DNA of 64,000 nt, from positions 6,831,851 to 6,895,850 of the forward strand of contig OY987234.1 of the NCBI GenBank assembly GCA_963920705.1, given 5' to 3'. Each line of letters starts with the position of its first letter. Position 1 is the stretch's first letter. A program made the position numbers and the translations under genes. The notes under the pieces were generated by a model that was given only the letters and a program-made list of their open reading frames with translations, was not told the DNA's origin and made no database searches. Of the stretch, positions 20,501-34,310 are shown piece after piece. The DNA is from Odiellus spinosus (lineage: Eukaryota > Arthropoda > Arachnida > Opiliones > Phalangiidae).

Positions 20501-22029
20501 AAGTGCTTAAGAAAGTGGTAGAGACACTACACCCGTCTGCTACCTTAAGTGCAGAAATCAAAATAGTACTGTACAGCAAAATCTAACTATTGGGGTAAAA
20601 CTGTAAGGTTTAGTTTATATGGTATTAGCCTCGGGAGTAAAAAACGTCAAATTGTATTCTAATACATTGAGGAAGACGATAAACCGTAGAATTTTAAATA
20701 CAAATAGGGAACTAACAGTGCTTATCTTACAACATCACACCCTTCTATCTTTAACCTCAGTGTTATTCACCCGCTGACTACACTACAGAATAAACAAGTA
20801 CCCAGAGGTGATTCGTGACGTTTTGTAAAAGCGAATTCCATTGAGTGCTGCAAAGGGAGAGAAATCACGGAGAGCAATAAGTTTTATATCTCAATGGGTG
20901 AGTCAGAGCAGTAACGATCAACTTTTTTGTATTCCACTGGGAAAAATGAAGCTCTCGCGAGGTATGATTTTTTTGCTCCGTTGAACGAGCCATCATATAT
21001 TTACAATAAAACTGCGAATGAAAATCAAACCGGACTTACCAAAAACATCGAAGCTCGTAATTGACCACATCATCCTATTTAAATCTTAAGGAGTAGGCCG
21101 GTGTCGCGCGAAGAGGTCAAGAGAGTCCTGGTGAGGTGATGTCACTGACGTACATGTACGGAGGTAGCGGGCCTCTTATCCCGGACACGGCGTTCGTTCG
21201 TAGTTAAGCCTTCGCCGCTCTGTCCATTTGTCATAACGGGCTTCGTACGCCGTATCTAGGTAAAACTAAAACCGTATATTAATATCACGATGAAATATCC
21301 GTCGTACGTGATATTTCCTCGGTTTCTCGCGGACCGCGAACAAAAGGGCGGAAAAAAAACTATTCCTAGTCGAATAAATTGGAGAGGTCGACCCGACACG
21401 TTCACCAATAGCCCGCCCAAAATAAAATGCTACAAATGTTTGAGTATAAAAAAAAATTGGCCTATTATTTTTATAAATTTGTGGCCTATTCAGTTACGGA
21501 GATAATATATTGAAAAATATCGGGCCTCTTTGTAATATTACGTAAAAAGCCACCCGCGTAATAGGCGAAAAAAAAAAAAAAAAAAAAAAAAAAATAAAGA
21601 AAAAAAAAAACAATTTGTAGCGATTTCTAAAACACGAGGCGCCGTGTAGTGAAATCGTTTATTAAATTAAAGCCTATAATTTTGGGCTCGATTTTCGTTA
21701 CTCCCGCCTCCATTTTTTTTTTTTTTTTTTATATTTTCACGTTCCGCCTTTTCAATAAAATGTTTTTTCGTATAAGGCTTGATTTATTATTTAATTTTTG
21801 TATAAAATTTAATTGCCAAAGAATAAGTTTGAACTTTCAACGCGTTGAAAGCTAAACCTAGGGGTTTAACGTTAAACTAAGTTTTAACCCACGCGGATTT
21901 AATTTGAGTAAGAAATATTTTGACTTCATCGTGTAGATGGAAATCATAAAAGATGGTTTTGTTTTGAAAAGGTACAATTATAGCAGTAGGTCTACATAGT
22001 TTTGATTTTCTTGAAATAACCTTTCAAAC
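17528..22029. other. Non-coding DNA
   Basis: No gene recognised. It holds homopolymer runs (C at 20114-20124, A at 21568-21594, T at 21713-21730) and one 23-bp direct repeat at 19686 and 19730. Confidence 0.5.
19686..19752 (+). repeat. 23-bp direct repeat, two copies 44 bp apart
   Basis: Both copies contain CCCAAAATACTTCGCCCGAT, at 19686-19708 and 19730-19752. Confidence 0.85.
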
Positions 22030-22553
22030 TTTACTAAATTACAGTCAATTAATTTTATTCAGTTTATTACTGAAACGTGATTAACGATAATTTTCATACG
22101 AAAGGTAGGACCTGATCTGGATTAAGTACTTTTACGAAAAAAAACGCGCGAAAGCAACCTTCTCACTCGTGCCAGAACGCCCGAGAATCAAGTGTGCAAT
22201 AGCCACGCGACCGAATTAATGGCGTAGTATAGGGAGACTTAATACAGCCAAGGAGGAAAGAAATCCTTACGTCATGGAACCCCCTTACTGGGGGAGCGCT
22301 TCTAAGGGCGAATACTCTTACTCCCTCACAAAGGGAGATGACACCGAAGTGAGAGATAGAAACCTATGATATATCAATGTCTCCCTATTGTGGGGAAATT
22401 ATATTTTAAAAAATTCTAGAATTGCGATTATAATAAACGGTATTTTTACATACATATATATATTTTGAATCATTTTTCAACGATCATTCCGAAAATGCTA
22501 CTCAATATAAATTTGGAATTCAAGAAAATTCCGTGAAAGTCTCACTTTAACAT
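22030..22553 (+). mobile_element. MITE-like family 4, copy a, carrying a nested element
   Basis: It aligns by eye with 23424-23890, 34030-34310 and the inverse of 42522-42950 through TTAACGATAATTTTC, CTGGATTAAGTACTTTTACG and GAGAATCAA. It is interrupted by a 155-bp element at 22231-22385. The left boundary is uncertain. Confidence 0.65.
22231..22385. mobile_element. 155-bp nested MITE with TIR AGGGAGAC and TAT duplication
   Basis: The ends AGGGAGAC and GTCTCCC are inverted repeats, flanked by TAT on both sides (22228-22230, 22386-22388). Related family 4 copies at 23.7 and 42.7 kb lack this stretch and have a single TAT-type site, giving an empty-site comparison. The interior has small hairpins and no coding capacity. 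Confidence 0.7.
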
Positions 22554-23423
22554 AAGACTTTGTTAAAAATAAAATCCCGTACTTAAAAAAATATCAGTAC
22601 AGGTTCGAGTAAAAACGGGCCTCGAGGTGGAATGGGTTGAGAAAGACTGAAAGTTATTAAAAATAATTATAAATTGAAAAGGCGGAGATGGAATGATTAG
22701 TCTATAAGGTTGTATAGAGCAGTCTTTCCCCCTCACTTAGATCAAAGGAAGAATGAAAATGAAAAACCTATTGTAATCGTTCAATTCTCTGTAATTAATT
22801 TTCCGAGTTATCGTAGTGTTTTAAAGGTAAAGGCATTTTACCTTAAAGTATACGGTTGGCAAATGTTTATTCCACCTCGTAGCCTAGGGGTTCAATCTGC
22901 AGGTACCACGCGAACCGAATAATTAAGTTAAAGAATGACGCGGGGAAAATTGGATTTTCATCTTTCCTTTATATATTGACGAAGTTAATCGATTAAATTA
23001 ACCGTGATTAGATTAATGGCGGCCAATTATTAGTTAGCCATCTGTCCATCGCGTTCTATCAGTTTGGTTATAGAAAACAATTATTATTATTTTTTTTTAA
23101 ATGGCCTCGCACGCGATGACGACAATTTTTTTTTCAAAAGGTTACCGCCCTAATCATTAAGCGCTTCAATGCGCCCGCGAAATCGCCAAGCCAATTCTTT
23201 CGGAGACCTTAATTTTTAATTTAAACCGAGTAATTAAGGATATTGGAAAACACGCGGTTGTTGTTAATTTTAATTAATATTCCTCGATTTTTATTTCGAA
23301 TCAGGTGCTCATTTTTACCCTCTGCTCACGTATATATTTCATTTTACAATTATGCAAAACTACGCTACAGCCCTAATCTTTTTCAATATTTTCAAATATA
23401 CGGAATTCTCCGAGTAATTAAAC
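22554..23423. other. Non-coding DNA
   Basis: AT-rich spacer between two family 4 copies; nothing recognised. Confidence 0.5.
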
Positions 23424-23890
23424 TGAGCAGCTGTCACCATTTTGTTTGAATGTCTTTGGATTATATATTTTCAGTATTATCATACTATTTAAACGCCATT
23501 TTCAAAAATTAATACGTCTGTGTTGACACGTTAGAAAGAAACTTCTAAATGAAAATTAAAAAATATAGGTAATGTTTTTCCGATATATGACGTAGTTTAT
23601 TTCTGGAACGTAATTAAGGGTAATTTTCGTACGAAAAGTAGGAATTTCTGGATTGCGAAAGCTACCGTATCATGTGTGAGAACGCGCGAGAATCAACCAT
23701 ATTGATGACGTATTATTGCGCGGAATTTTTATTTTAAAAATTTCGAAAATGACGATTATATATTTTTCCTGTTCCGGTAATTTTTTTCTAGTCAGCATAT
23801 GTATAAAATTCAATATTTTTTAACGATCTTTCTGAAAATGCTACTCAATATCCATTTGCAGTTCAAAGTAAATTCTGAGGGCCCTTAATT
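23424..23890 (+). mobile_element. MITE-like family 4, copy b
   Basis: It starts GAGCAGCTGTCACC and shares GGATTATAT, GACGTAGTTT.TTTCTGGAACGTAATTAA and GAAAATGCTACTCAATAT with the other copies. It is uninterrupted and serves as the empty-site reference for 22231-22385. Confidence 0.7.
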
Positions 23891-26800
23891 AACTTGGTGT
23901 TTCTACGAAAACTTTGGATTAAAAATTATTGACTTGCAGATTATCCCCTTGACCAATTCCACAATTTAGAAAACTTTGGAGCTGATCGCATTCTTGTTAC
24001 AAATACTTTTACTTATAAGTAACTGTACTTCGAGACGTACTGATCATTATTTTTAACCGAGTGAATCTTGCGGTGAAGCAAAATATATATATATATATTT
24101 TTTTTGCGATGAAACATTGTTTTGATTGCTTCCACTGCCATCTGGGCGGAATTACTTTTATTTTTTGATTTTCGCTTTTCGTTGGGAAAACTGCGTGGTG
24201 GATATTAACCTAAACTCGGAATAGGCCTCTTAAACGTTTTGCGTTACCGTAGAAACGCGATATTTCTGGACTAAAAGTAAAACGAAGCGACACTTTTAAT
24301 TCGCCACCCAACGATAAAATATGTCTCGTACATTCGTCTTGTCTCGTTAAAAACGTTTAATTAGAAATCGTGCTTTGCATCCAAGTTTTCTTAATTATTG
24401 ACTTTCAGACCTTAGCTCGGGGCATTTTTGTTTTTTAATTTCTTTCTAGAGAGACTATATATACAGACTTTAATTTAAGCAATTCCGAAAAAAGGTATTC
24501 CGCGGGACGCGCCGCTCTCCTTAAGCCTATAGCGGAATAATTTCGTCGTTAACCCTTTGAGTGCACCAGCCGAGGGAAAAAAATACTACGGCTAACAACT
24601 TCAAGGTTTTTTCTTAGTTAACCCTCTTTCCGTTTAAAACCTTGAGAGACCCGATAGGTTTTTCGGGGATTTATCTCACGGACAAACCGCAGTGGTTCCT
24701 TTAACTATTTTTTTTTTTTTTAATTTTTCATACGTTATTATAGATTTCTCCCATTATGTGCTCGAATTATGAAGTTAAGAGCCAGGAATTCACGTGTTAA
24801 GTTCCTTATTCTCAAGTTAGGTCGAGTAAGGTTAGTAAAGAGATAGGTTAATAAGACTCTGCAAAGTCAAGTGATTGTTTGGAGTCATGGCTTGATTTTC
24901 AGTGCGCTGCCATTTAAATTTCTTCTGACAACTGTATAGATGGCGCCAGGAGAAGTATGATGTGTCGCATTGAATGTGACTGCAATCTATTCATTTTAAG
25001 TCAGTGGCGTCGCTCTGGGTATCAAGCCCGTATTCCAAACAGTCACGTGGCTTGGCAGAGTGTGCTTATCCTGTCTCTTTACTAACCTTGAGGTCGAGAA
25101 AATACCTGGATGTGACACTGCGACTGCGCGAAATGTTTCGGTCCTAGAGGATACAATCTTATTTGTTTCAATGTCAATCATAACAGGCTATACAATGAGT
25201 ACCGAAAAGTGTCTTGTGTTAGGCCTATACGTTGCTCAGCAAGCATCCTTTAATTAGCGTAAAACTGAACATAGTTTAAATCACTATCGTAGTTAATAAT
25301 TACCAAGTAGGGTATTTTAATGTATTGATAATGTTTTACTTCTAGAATAGTTCCAATAATTAATTTAGTTTTAACTTACAATTTATCTTTAATTAGTATT
25401 TTAAAGTTTTCTATAATTAATTATCAACCCACTCTAAATTTCGAACATTGTAACCAAGAGCCCATATATATTTATAGCCCGAGAACGATCAAAGAGGGGT
25501 TTTAAGGTTTCACGAACTCGTATTTTGGATCGTAATGAGGCCCATAGCTTTTTAAAAGATTCGACTGTAGTCATCCATTAATAAGCGCTCTTTTAGTCAG
25601 AGATCAACTAAAGTAAATATTCCTTTACACAAAATTTAACATTGAAGTATAAGCCTCGTTAATTATTTGCTCAATTTAGGAGAGCTTGTTATATACCAAT
25701 AGAACCGACTGAATAAAATAGAATGGTCGTTTTAATTAAATTTTTCTTCCTAAAACTATAATTTAATCTGCTTGATTTGGGTTCGAAGATTTATTTTGCT
25801 ATGACTTTTCGAGAATAAAAAATTTTTAAGAATGCTCGGTTACAATATTAATACAAGGTTACGATTTTTTGGGGAAAGGAGATTGGAGTAATTCGGAAGG
25901 GAAAAACAGGTGTTAATTAAAATTAAACGTGATAATCCGATAATTCTTATTTGCTTTTGCGAATTTCCATAGTGATTTTCATATAATTTTTTATTATTCA
26001 AAAATAACAAAAACGCGTGTTCAGAAGTTTATAATTAAAAAGTATGAACGTGATTTTTGACAATAGTTAAATTACTAGTCGAAAGATAGTCTAAACAATT
26101 TGAGGGATTGAATTTGTATCTCGTCGCCGTCTTGTTATACTTCCGATATAAAGTATAGTTCTTTTAGCTAAGAAAAGGTTAATTCGGCGAGTTAGGCTTT
26201 CGGCTTAAGCCCGTTGATGTTACGCGGTAATGAAAACGTTCGCGCTCTCACTCACATTCGCAAACTTAGAAAGAATAGTTTTCCAATTGAAAAATGGGGG
26301 AATTGCGAAGCATTCCCAGCCCGAAACCTACTATAGTAGGTCGCGGTAATCAACCGCCGGGAATGAAGAGAAATTCCCTCAAACCTTTCTATACCAACCA
26401 AACCCACGCACCATCTCTCTATAATCACTTGGAATTCGATTTGGGGTTTTCATTCCAGTTCGTCGCTAATGCCCTCGCTAATCTCTACGTTCGGGTTTCT
26501 GAGAAATATAAGGCCGCTAAAGTTTCATCGGCGCTGTAAATTCAGAATGGAATTTACCATTGAAGAAGCTCTTTAGCTTAGGGTGTGTAGCTTTTGCTAA
26601 TTTAGAATCGTTTGTAAGCTCGCGTGGTCGAGGCTGATCGAATTTAATAGAGGCTGCAGGAGAAGAAAAAAAAACTGAGAAAAAAAAAAAAGAGCAAGGT
26701 CGACCTTAATTAACACTAATCGAATATCAAGCTCCGCGCAAGTATAAAACAAAATGTTGTTTGCCAGAAATTGGCTCAAAGCGCCACTCACTTTAGTACG

Positions 26801-27177
26801 CGGTTAATGAAAAAACCGCCCATTTCACCAAAAAAAATGTACGATTTTTTTACGTTAAAGGGTCGGTGAAAAGTAAAATTGAATTGAATTTAGTCTACAT
26901 CTTCAAAATTAGAACTTAGTGGAAAGTTGGACAACTACCATTCTTCCTTTTAGTGACGTGACGCCGGAAGCTTCGGCAGTTTCAGAGGCTCAAAGCCGCG
27001 TAACCATAATTTGGATCAGAAGTTTTGTTCACAGCTTAGCTCATCTATACTCGCAGAATTTAAACACACAGGAAACCTTATTCAAAGATAACTTTGCGCG
27101 CCGGTTTATTTACTTTTTTTAGAAGTTGCGGATTCGTACAATGATTACTTCATTTATGATTACTTTGCCTGGCCATG
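23891..27177. other. Non-coding DNA
   Basis: No recognisable gene. It contains (TA)n near 24086 and a 16-bp perfect palindrome at 26326-26341. Confidence 0.5.
26326..26341. repeat. 16-bp perfect palindrome
   Basis: ACCTACTATAGTAGGT equals its own reverse complement. Confidence 0.9.
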
Positions 27178-27507
27178 TTAAAGCGAGAGTTCATGCAACC
27201 TAACAGCAAGTGCTTTTTTTATCGATTCATTATCGTTTAAATAGGCCTAATTAACCAACAGTAAAAAATACAAATACATTTTAAACTAGAAATGAGTTTA
27301 AATCAAAATAGGCTTAGCTGGATCCCTGGAGATATCATGAGGTCGCTATACCTTATATGGGGAGCTCCGGTGATCTCCATGAATGCAGCTAAGCCTCTTT
27401 TCCGGGTAAGTTTTAAATTTATTTCTAATCTACTGTTGGATTAGGCCTATTTAAACGATAAGGAATCGATGAAAAAACACTTGTTTTAAGTTGCATTCTC
27501 CCTTTAT
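27178..27507. mobile_element. MITE family 2, copy a (TTAA-flanked palindrome)
   Basis: Long inverted arms: the left arm reads CATGCAACCTAA then ATCGATTCATTATCGTTTAA and AATAGGCCTAAT; the right arm is its inverse, ending TTGCATTCTCCCTTTAT. The flanks are TTAA on the left and TTAT on the right. Same family as 46046-46481. TTAA targets suggest piggyBac-type mobilisation, but no transposase is present. Confidence 0.8.
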
Positions 27508-28494
27508 CGGGGAGGCTGGTGGGACCCGATAGATATGTGACGATGTACAATGAGGAGCCTAGGAGGCTTACTGTTAATTTGTACAAAATATAATACGAAC
27601 TAATAAGTGGAAAATTTGCAAAATTAAATTAAAAATACTTAGCACTGTGTCGGTATAATGAGCTAATTAAGATAATAATCGGGTCATTAGTAGAAATAAT
27701 TCAATCAGAGCTCTGCAATTGTGTAGTGGTAACTAAGGAACAGAAGTGGGAAGACGAGACTCGTCTGCTTCTACGTAATTTTCCCAAAGATGATTAGGAT
27801 TTCCTCGCATTTTTTAATTGTACGAGTTTTTCTCGATTCCTTGAAAGATACTTGCGCGAATAAAGCTTTGTTGACGATTAAACGATAAGGATTGTATATA
27901 CAGGCGGGAAATCGTTTTGGAATGTATAAGAACCTTTGAAACGTCCGCGATGATTATTCGAATGGCTTAAATACGATAATCTATATACCAGTCTGGAATT
28001 TAATGGCTCTCGCGCGGTATCGGAATTTCTACGCATTCCGCGGTTATTATAAATTTAATCTTTGGTTTACGTCGCCATAAACGTATCGGTTTTCCTCCGC
28101 CACGCTATCTTTAAGACATTGGAAATACATTTCCGGGCTGAGGAGATGAAGGAAAAGGTTTATATTAGATGATCGTCATCAGTCGATTGCAGGCTCGAAA
28201 TTACTGGTGGTCAAGCTTTATCCATTGTTTTGGGATTATATATAAACTAGATTTTTATTTTCTCGATAGTTTAAATCTCACGACCAATATTTTTGTCCCA
28301 AAATACGTAACTTTATGATTGCAGTATATATAAATAATGTAAAAGGCGAGATAACTCGATGCCTTTTTCCGAATAAATGCCAAATATGTACGTCCATCCC
28401 ATATTTATAAGAGACGAGAAAAAAAAAACGAAAAGTATTTCTACAAGAAAAATATTGGCTACATTAAGTGAGTGAAAGTGAAGTTCAATTACTC

Positions 28495-28670
28495 CCTTCC
28501 GTAGGAAAAAGGGTAGGAAAGAGAAGGCAGGTCTTACTTTCCTTAGGCAAGACCGGGATTGTAACCATGGCAATCTTTTCTTTCCCCTCACGTTAGCAAC
28601 GTCGATTGTCAGTGAGATATTTCTACAGGTTTGATAAGCTGCGTTAAAGGGTGGAGCTCTTCCTTGTACT
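28495..28670 (+). repeat. Dispersed repeat family 7, copy a
   Basis: It shares GGGTAGGAAAGAG, TTTCCTTAGGCAA.ACCG, GTAACCA and GGAGCTCTTCCTTG with 36118-36300 in the same order. The nature is unknown; possibly a SINE or MITE. No termini identified. Confidence 0.6.
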
Positions 28671-30044
28671 ATGAATCGTAATACAGTTAATCAGTCAAAA
28701 TATGGGGATTAATGGTATTTTCGTTTCTATAGCCTCACCCCCTTTTAGGCCACTTTATAAAGTGTAAGTAAGTTCATATTTCCTATAAGCCTATCAAAAC
28801 CATAGGTTTAGGGTGTCACGGTAGTTAAGATAACATTCAAAAAACTGTTTACGAAAACTAAACGACGAGCCGCGGCTCAAAACGTCTCTTATTTTGTAAA
28901 ATAAAATTATTTTAGTTTTATTTTTTCTCGTCTCACGGGTTCATTCTTCGTAAACAGTTCTTTAATTGTTGTATTCAGTGTATTATCTTGTTGTAAAGCC
29001 TTTGTCCCTTGTTATTTTTTTATTATGATTTTATTGGCCACGGAAATGAGCTTTGCCAAATTTGAAGAAGATCATTCGAGGTCGAGCAGTGAGCTGTTTA
29101 AGAAAAATTCGTAACCTCCCAGAGTTTCTTCGATTAATAAACATTCAATATATCTTAGCTGAAAAAGGTATCTATAGCCCATGCGCCGTATAAATAGCCC
29201 AGAACCCCCCGCCCGCTCCTCCAACCCATTCCAAATTCGATTAGGAGTTTTTTTATATATATTTTGGCTTAACGAATTATATAGGGGACGATAGGTGGGG
29301 AAGGCTACTCTCCAAAATAGATAGATTCTAATCTATACGATTAGATTATTTTTTCTTTACCTGACAGGATAATGTAATACATTTTCTTCATAGGCGCGAC
29401 CTTTACCTTAATTTCTTGGGCATTTCTTTTGCGCAGTACGAAGGAAGATATGACGCAAACTATAGCGGTCCTCGTCCCAATTTTAGACTTTATATTCACA
29501 AACCACGAGGGAACCAATCAATTCCCGTAGAATATCTCTATATACCCCTCTTTCCTAATTGAAAGGTATTTTTTATAGAGTCTAATCTTGAAGTATATTT
29601 TCCTCTCCATAAAAAAAATGTTAATCTTTTACAAAATCTTAAAACGAGAAACCAATTGGTATAAAAGAAAATTCTACGAAGGATTGTATATTCGAAAACA
29701 ATGTACTTTTAATTTGGATAAAAGATGTCTGGAAGTAACTAAATGGCCAAATATTGTGATTTAAATTTGAATATATGTTTTGTAATTAACTCGGACTTAC
29801 ATGTACTTTAGAATTATCGGTTACATTGATTATGTGGGTGAAATTATTATAATTGGATTTTTTTTTGGAAATTATAATTATTTAAGACGTTGACGTTTTG
29901 CTCATGGATATGGTGCGATTTTAAATCAAAGTAAAACTAACGGAAGACTCGAAAATTCTAGTTTAAAATAAAGTTAATCTTTTACACCTACTTAAAAACA
30001 GTGAATCTAAACGAGTGACTGAAACGTTTTAATGAACCTACTAA

Positions 30045-30049
<5 letters not shown>

Positions 30050-30083
<34 letters not shown>
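30050..30083. repeat. 34-T homopolymer run
   Basis: Uninterrupted T run, not adjacent to any LINE-like sequence that I recognise on either strand. Confidence 0.9.
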
Positions 30084-31393
30084 CATTTCGTTCATTATTC
30101 TATATTGACATATCTTGGAGGAGTAGCTTTAGTGTTTAGTCTACGTTAATTGGCGTTACCATATTCGTACTCCTACGTGCATGCGTGTGAGGCAACTTCT
30201 TAAACCGCGAAAGTTGGTGGCGATTGGCAACCTGACTCTGCTTGTTGGTTAGAAAAATGTTTTATAATAGAAAAATCTACCTCACTTGTGTTAGAAATGA
30301 AGCTGTCTAGACTCTTTTGTATCGAGTTTCTTTTAACCCAAAAACAAATCGAGTTATGATAAAAAAATTTGTCTTTAAATTAAAGATAGAAAACTACGAT
30401 TTTAACCTATTAAAGTCAACGGGATGGGATTAATGTTTAAAATGTGTAAATTATTTTTTTTTTTCTTTGAGCTTCTGCTTGTTTATTTTCTAGTTTAAAA
30501 ACTCAAAATTCTCACTTCCGCGAACGTTTATTATTCCCCAAATCTCCATCAAAAAGCCCGCAAACTGAAAGTGGAACTGCGCAAAGTCTGGCGACCGTGA
30601 ATGTTTCAGAATCTAGACTATAATTAGTCCCTCGCTCTATTCGAGAACTCTCACTCCCTCTATAATTCCTCCCAGGACATAGTATGGTAAATTCCACTTA
30701 CGGGAATATTTAAGGAAGGTGAAATAAATCAAGGTAGCGGATACCATGATTTTAGTAGTCAGAAAAACATATTCGGAAAACATATTTATGTATTATAGTC
30801 TCGTATTTATATATAAGCGTTAGAAAAGAATCTGGCCGAGCGTATTTTGAAGCCAGTTAGGTGGAAACCCATTAGTCGCGAGATTTTTAACGATTTTTTT
30901 TTGCTGTCATATTCACAATTTCTTTTTCTTTTTTTAGAAAGAATAATAAAAGTGAAAAATTAATGATGATAGAGTTACTATTCGGAATAGGAAACCCGTC
31001 TTTAGGTTCTCATTAATTTTCTTGATAATGACCAAGCTCGCCTTTTGTTTGACTTCCTTTAAAGAAAATTGTTTTTCAAGATAAAGAGCGCTTATTATCA
31101 AGTATTTCGAATATAGTTCAACTACGAAGATAGCCGGAAAGAAAAGATATCTATAAAGTCTTAAGGACTATGAATGGAAATAAATAATTTTAATAAAAAA
31201 TATTTTTCCACGAGTATTTTAATTTATGCGGTAATTATGTTTCATGACTAATAACTATTCTACTCGCGTGTTCGTTCGATCTACAACTATTAACATGGGA
31301 CACCAATCTCAATAGATAAAGTTGAAAAACAAAACCTGAATAGATTCATAAGCACCCTCTAACAGCCTGACGAATCTATCTCGACAAATCTTT

Positions 31394-31667
31394 AGCTACG
31401 GTCACACTAGCATTTCTTAATCGATTTGAAACGGTCATTTCAAATCGCCAGGAATTATTTTAAGCGCCACGTGTTCACGCATTATCTTTAAAAATCGATT
31501 TATTGTAGCTTCATTTATCGGTTGTTGAAACCGAATCGGTATGAAACTGGTTCCCGAAGCAGTTTCGAGAAATCGAATAAAAGCGACTTTATAAAAAGAC
31601 GGTTTCCCGTTCACAAGACTCCAGCGAAACGTTATAATCGATTCCAAGGCCTAGTATGAACGCAGCT
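31394..31667 (+). mobile_element. MITE family 1, copy with both ends (274 bp)
   Basis: It begins AGCTACGGTCACACTAGC and ends CTAGTATGAACGCAGCT, which are inverted repeats with few mismatches. The interior is rich in ATCGATTT and TTGAAACCG motifs. There is no real coding capacity. Confidence 0.8.
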
Positions 31668-34029
31668 TTTCTCGAACGGCGAATCTTTCTGGACTACTTA
31701 TTTCGCAATAAAAATATAACACTGTAACAATTGTCTTGACCTTTTGTCATTTATCTAACGTCGCGTTTAAAGTTTAGCGTTAGTGTCGGACAAACAGGGA
31801 GACTGACTGAGAGTTATATATTTTTAAATTAAAAAACTAAAATTGGACTGCACTTTTAGAAAAGCCAATTTGAAGTCCTTTAATATTAAATTTGTATAGG
31901 GTCGTTTGTTACTTCTCAGACTGAATTATTAATTAGCGGACTGATCAGCTGGGCGAGGGCATGGTCGATAAATCCCTTGTCCGTCGCGCCGGTTTTATCG
32001 CGAGGAAGGAAAATTTCTTCATTGTACACACAACAATCAATCATTAACTTTCGCCTATCAATAACTAAGGCGTAATTACCGTATACTTCGATTTATCCCG
32101 TCTAACCTAGTGGCTTTTTATATTCCCCTTTTTTCTTTGGCATCACTCCCATACATTGGATATAGGCGATGTTATAGATCTAGCTACGTACCCTACGCCA
32201 TCATCGAGTGACACTATCATTGTACCAATGGTCTTTTTAAACGCTAATATGATAGATTGACGGAAACTCCCAGGAATCCTTAATTATTCACGTTTATTAA
32301 GCTTAATACTTTATACCCCCCCCCCCCCATCCCCTCGTAGAGTTTTTCCACCCTTCACGATGAAGTGAAAATATAGTGAATAATATTTGCCTAAAAAATT
32401 TTTAATGGGATTAATTTTTGCATGTAGCAACAAAGGATTTTCTATATCGACTAATTACTTATAAGGAACGGTTCGTCAGCAAGATTCGTTGACAACGCCG
32501 CAATGGGATTTCGGTGAACCCACGAATAGTCGAGTCAATTTCCTAGTAGCAGGTAGCGTTAAGAGAATAATGGCATTCCGATTTGACTCAACACACTCTT
32601 GTGAAGATTTGTCTACGAATGCTCTTCAAAGTGGTTAATGTTCAAACTATGCCAGCTAACATTTGTTAATTATTTCCATGATGGACGTTAATTATTTCTC
32701 TGTATGAATTTCTAGTAAATTTCGGTGAATTATAATTAATTGAAAGATACTCGCCGTGTTTATAAAGATTTTTTTTAAAACATTGTTTGTGAAATGACTG
32801 TTTTTGTAATTAAGTTAATTTTGTTTTTAATTATTGAGATCGTTCTAATTTTAACAATGGGCTTATCAGACATATGCCCCTTCCTCTGAAGAGTTTCGAG
32901 GAAACAATTTTCAGCTTTAGTACACATTTTGAAGAAAAAGTGTTTAATTGTTTCAAAATAAGTTTAGTTGGTTGTGATAAGACTTTTGGGGATGACTTAA
33001 CACAATTGTATTATGTGTATATCTAACACGCAATTATAAGTTGCAGAATTTAAATGTGTAAACACAAAACCTTTTTTACTCGACGAACAATATTTAGTGG
33101 TCGAAGTAGATTTGAATTTCGGATAACTCCAAGGCAGGCTCCAATCTTTTCAAGGTTAATAATAATAAGCGTTAAGCGACACTATACAATATTAAATTAT
33201 AAGGTAAAACAAATTGTAATTGTAAACTTTATGAAAGACGAATAAAGTATTCGAGTGCCTTCATTTTACAGAAATAGTAGTGTTGTATCCGTTGACTTTG
33301 ACGCGATTAAGCTAAAGGGTTATGGAAGTTAACGTCGTCGTGACTTCTATCTCTCATCGCTGGCCTTTCTCTTAATTGCTTCAATCGGCGTGAAAGAATT
33401 ATAATAAGGACCGTAATTTCAAATTCCGCCTCGAGTAGAGCTTTTCTCTCGAAAATTCCTTGAAAATTTTGAAAAGTGTAGGAGCACGGTTCCTAAACTT
33501 AGCTCTCTTCGGTAATTAGGTATAACGACTGGAGGTTGCCTTGGTCCTAAATAGTATACCGCCTCTGAGTATACATAGTAGACCTAATTTAAATAATCGT
33601 ATATGTTTAACTTTGTTTACGAGACGCTTTAGGTAAACAGGACAGTTTTCCTCTTAACCGTACGCTATCTCCTTTCCCCTCACGAAAATATAAAGTCTTA
33701 AGCTAAAGTATATACGTCTAATTAAATTAGGCACAGTCACGCGTCGACCCCAAAAGTTCACCCCCGTTTTCCCAGAAAATTCGCCATCAAGGCTTAGCAT
33801 AATATAATTTAAAAATTTATCCCACGCAGCCCTATTGTCCAGTCCTATGATTCGAACTCGATTGTCATCGCGGGAAACTGGACTCTACCTTTATTTATAA
33901 ATGAACGACTTGTAAATCTAAGGGGTAACTTAATTAAAATTGAACAGTTCCGGTTAAAAGTTTACTTTTCAATTGTCCACCATTTTGTTTTATTTTATTG
34001 GATAGACTGATCACTCTAGCGTCATAAAG
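31668..34029. other. Non-coding DNA
   Basis: Nothing recognised beyond a 13-C run at 32316-32328. Confidence 0.5.
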
Positions 34030-34310
34030 TGAGCAGCTGTTACCTTTTTTCGAAGGCCTATGGATTATATTTTTAGTTTGTCATACTATAAAAATGCCAC
34101 ATTCAATTTTTTTATCTCTGGGTGGACGCGTTCTTAAGAAACTTCAAAATGAAAATGTCAAAAATATATTGGTAATTTTTTAGATTTATGACGTAGTTTG
34201 TTTCTGGAACGTAATTAACGATAATTTTCGTACGAAGGGTAGTTGACTTTCTGGATTAAGTACTTTTACGAAAAACATCGCGCGAAAACGACCTTATCAC
34301 TCTTATTATT
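34030..34310 (+). mobile_element. MITE-like family 4, copy d, 3' truncated
   Basis: It begins GAGCAGCTGTTACC and follows copy b through TTTCTGGAACGTAATTAACG and GGATTAAGTACTTTTACG, then diverges after the CGCGCGAAAACGACC part. Confidence 0.65.

Larger units (their letters stand above)
27508..31393. other. Non-coding DNA
   Basis: No gene recognised. It includes one copy of a dispersed repeat (28495-28670) and a 34-T run at 30050-30083. Confidence 0.5.

Noticed and set aside
22228-22242. TATAGGGAGA, resembling a phage T7 promoter end
   Set aside because: It is the flank plus terminal repeat of the 155-bp element; the upstream promoter bases do not match.
24935-25110. Possible further family 3 copy with GATGGCGCCAG
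   Set aside because: Only the short GATGGCGCCAG core matches; the flanking blocks do not.
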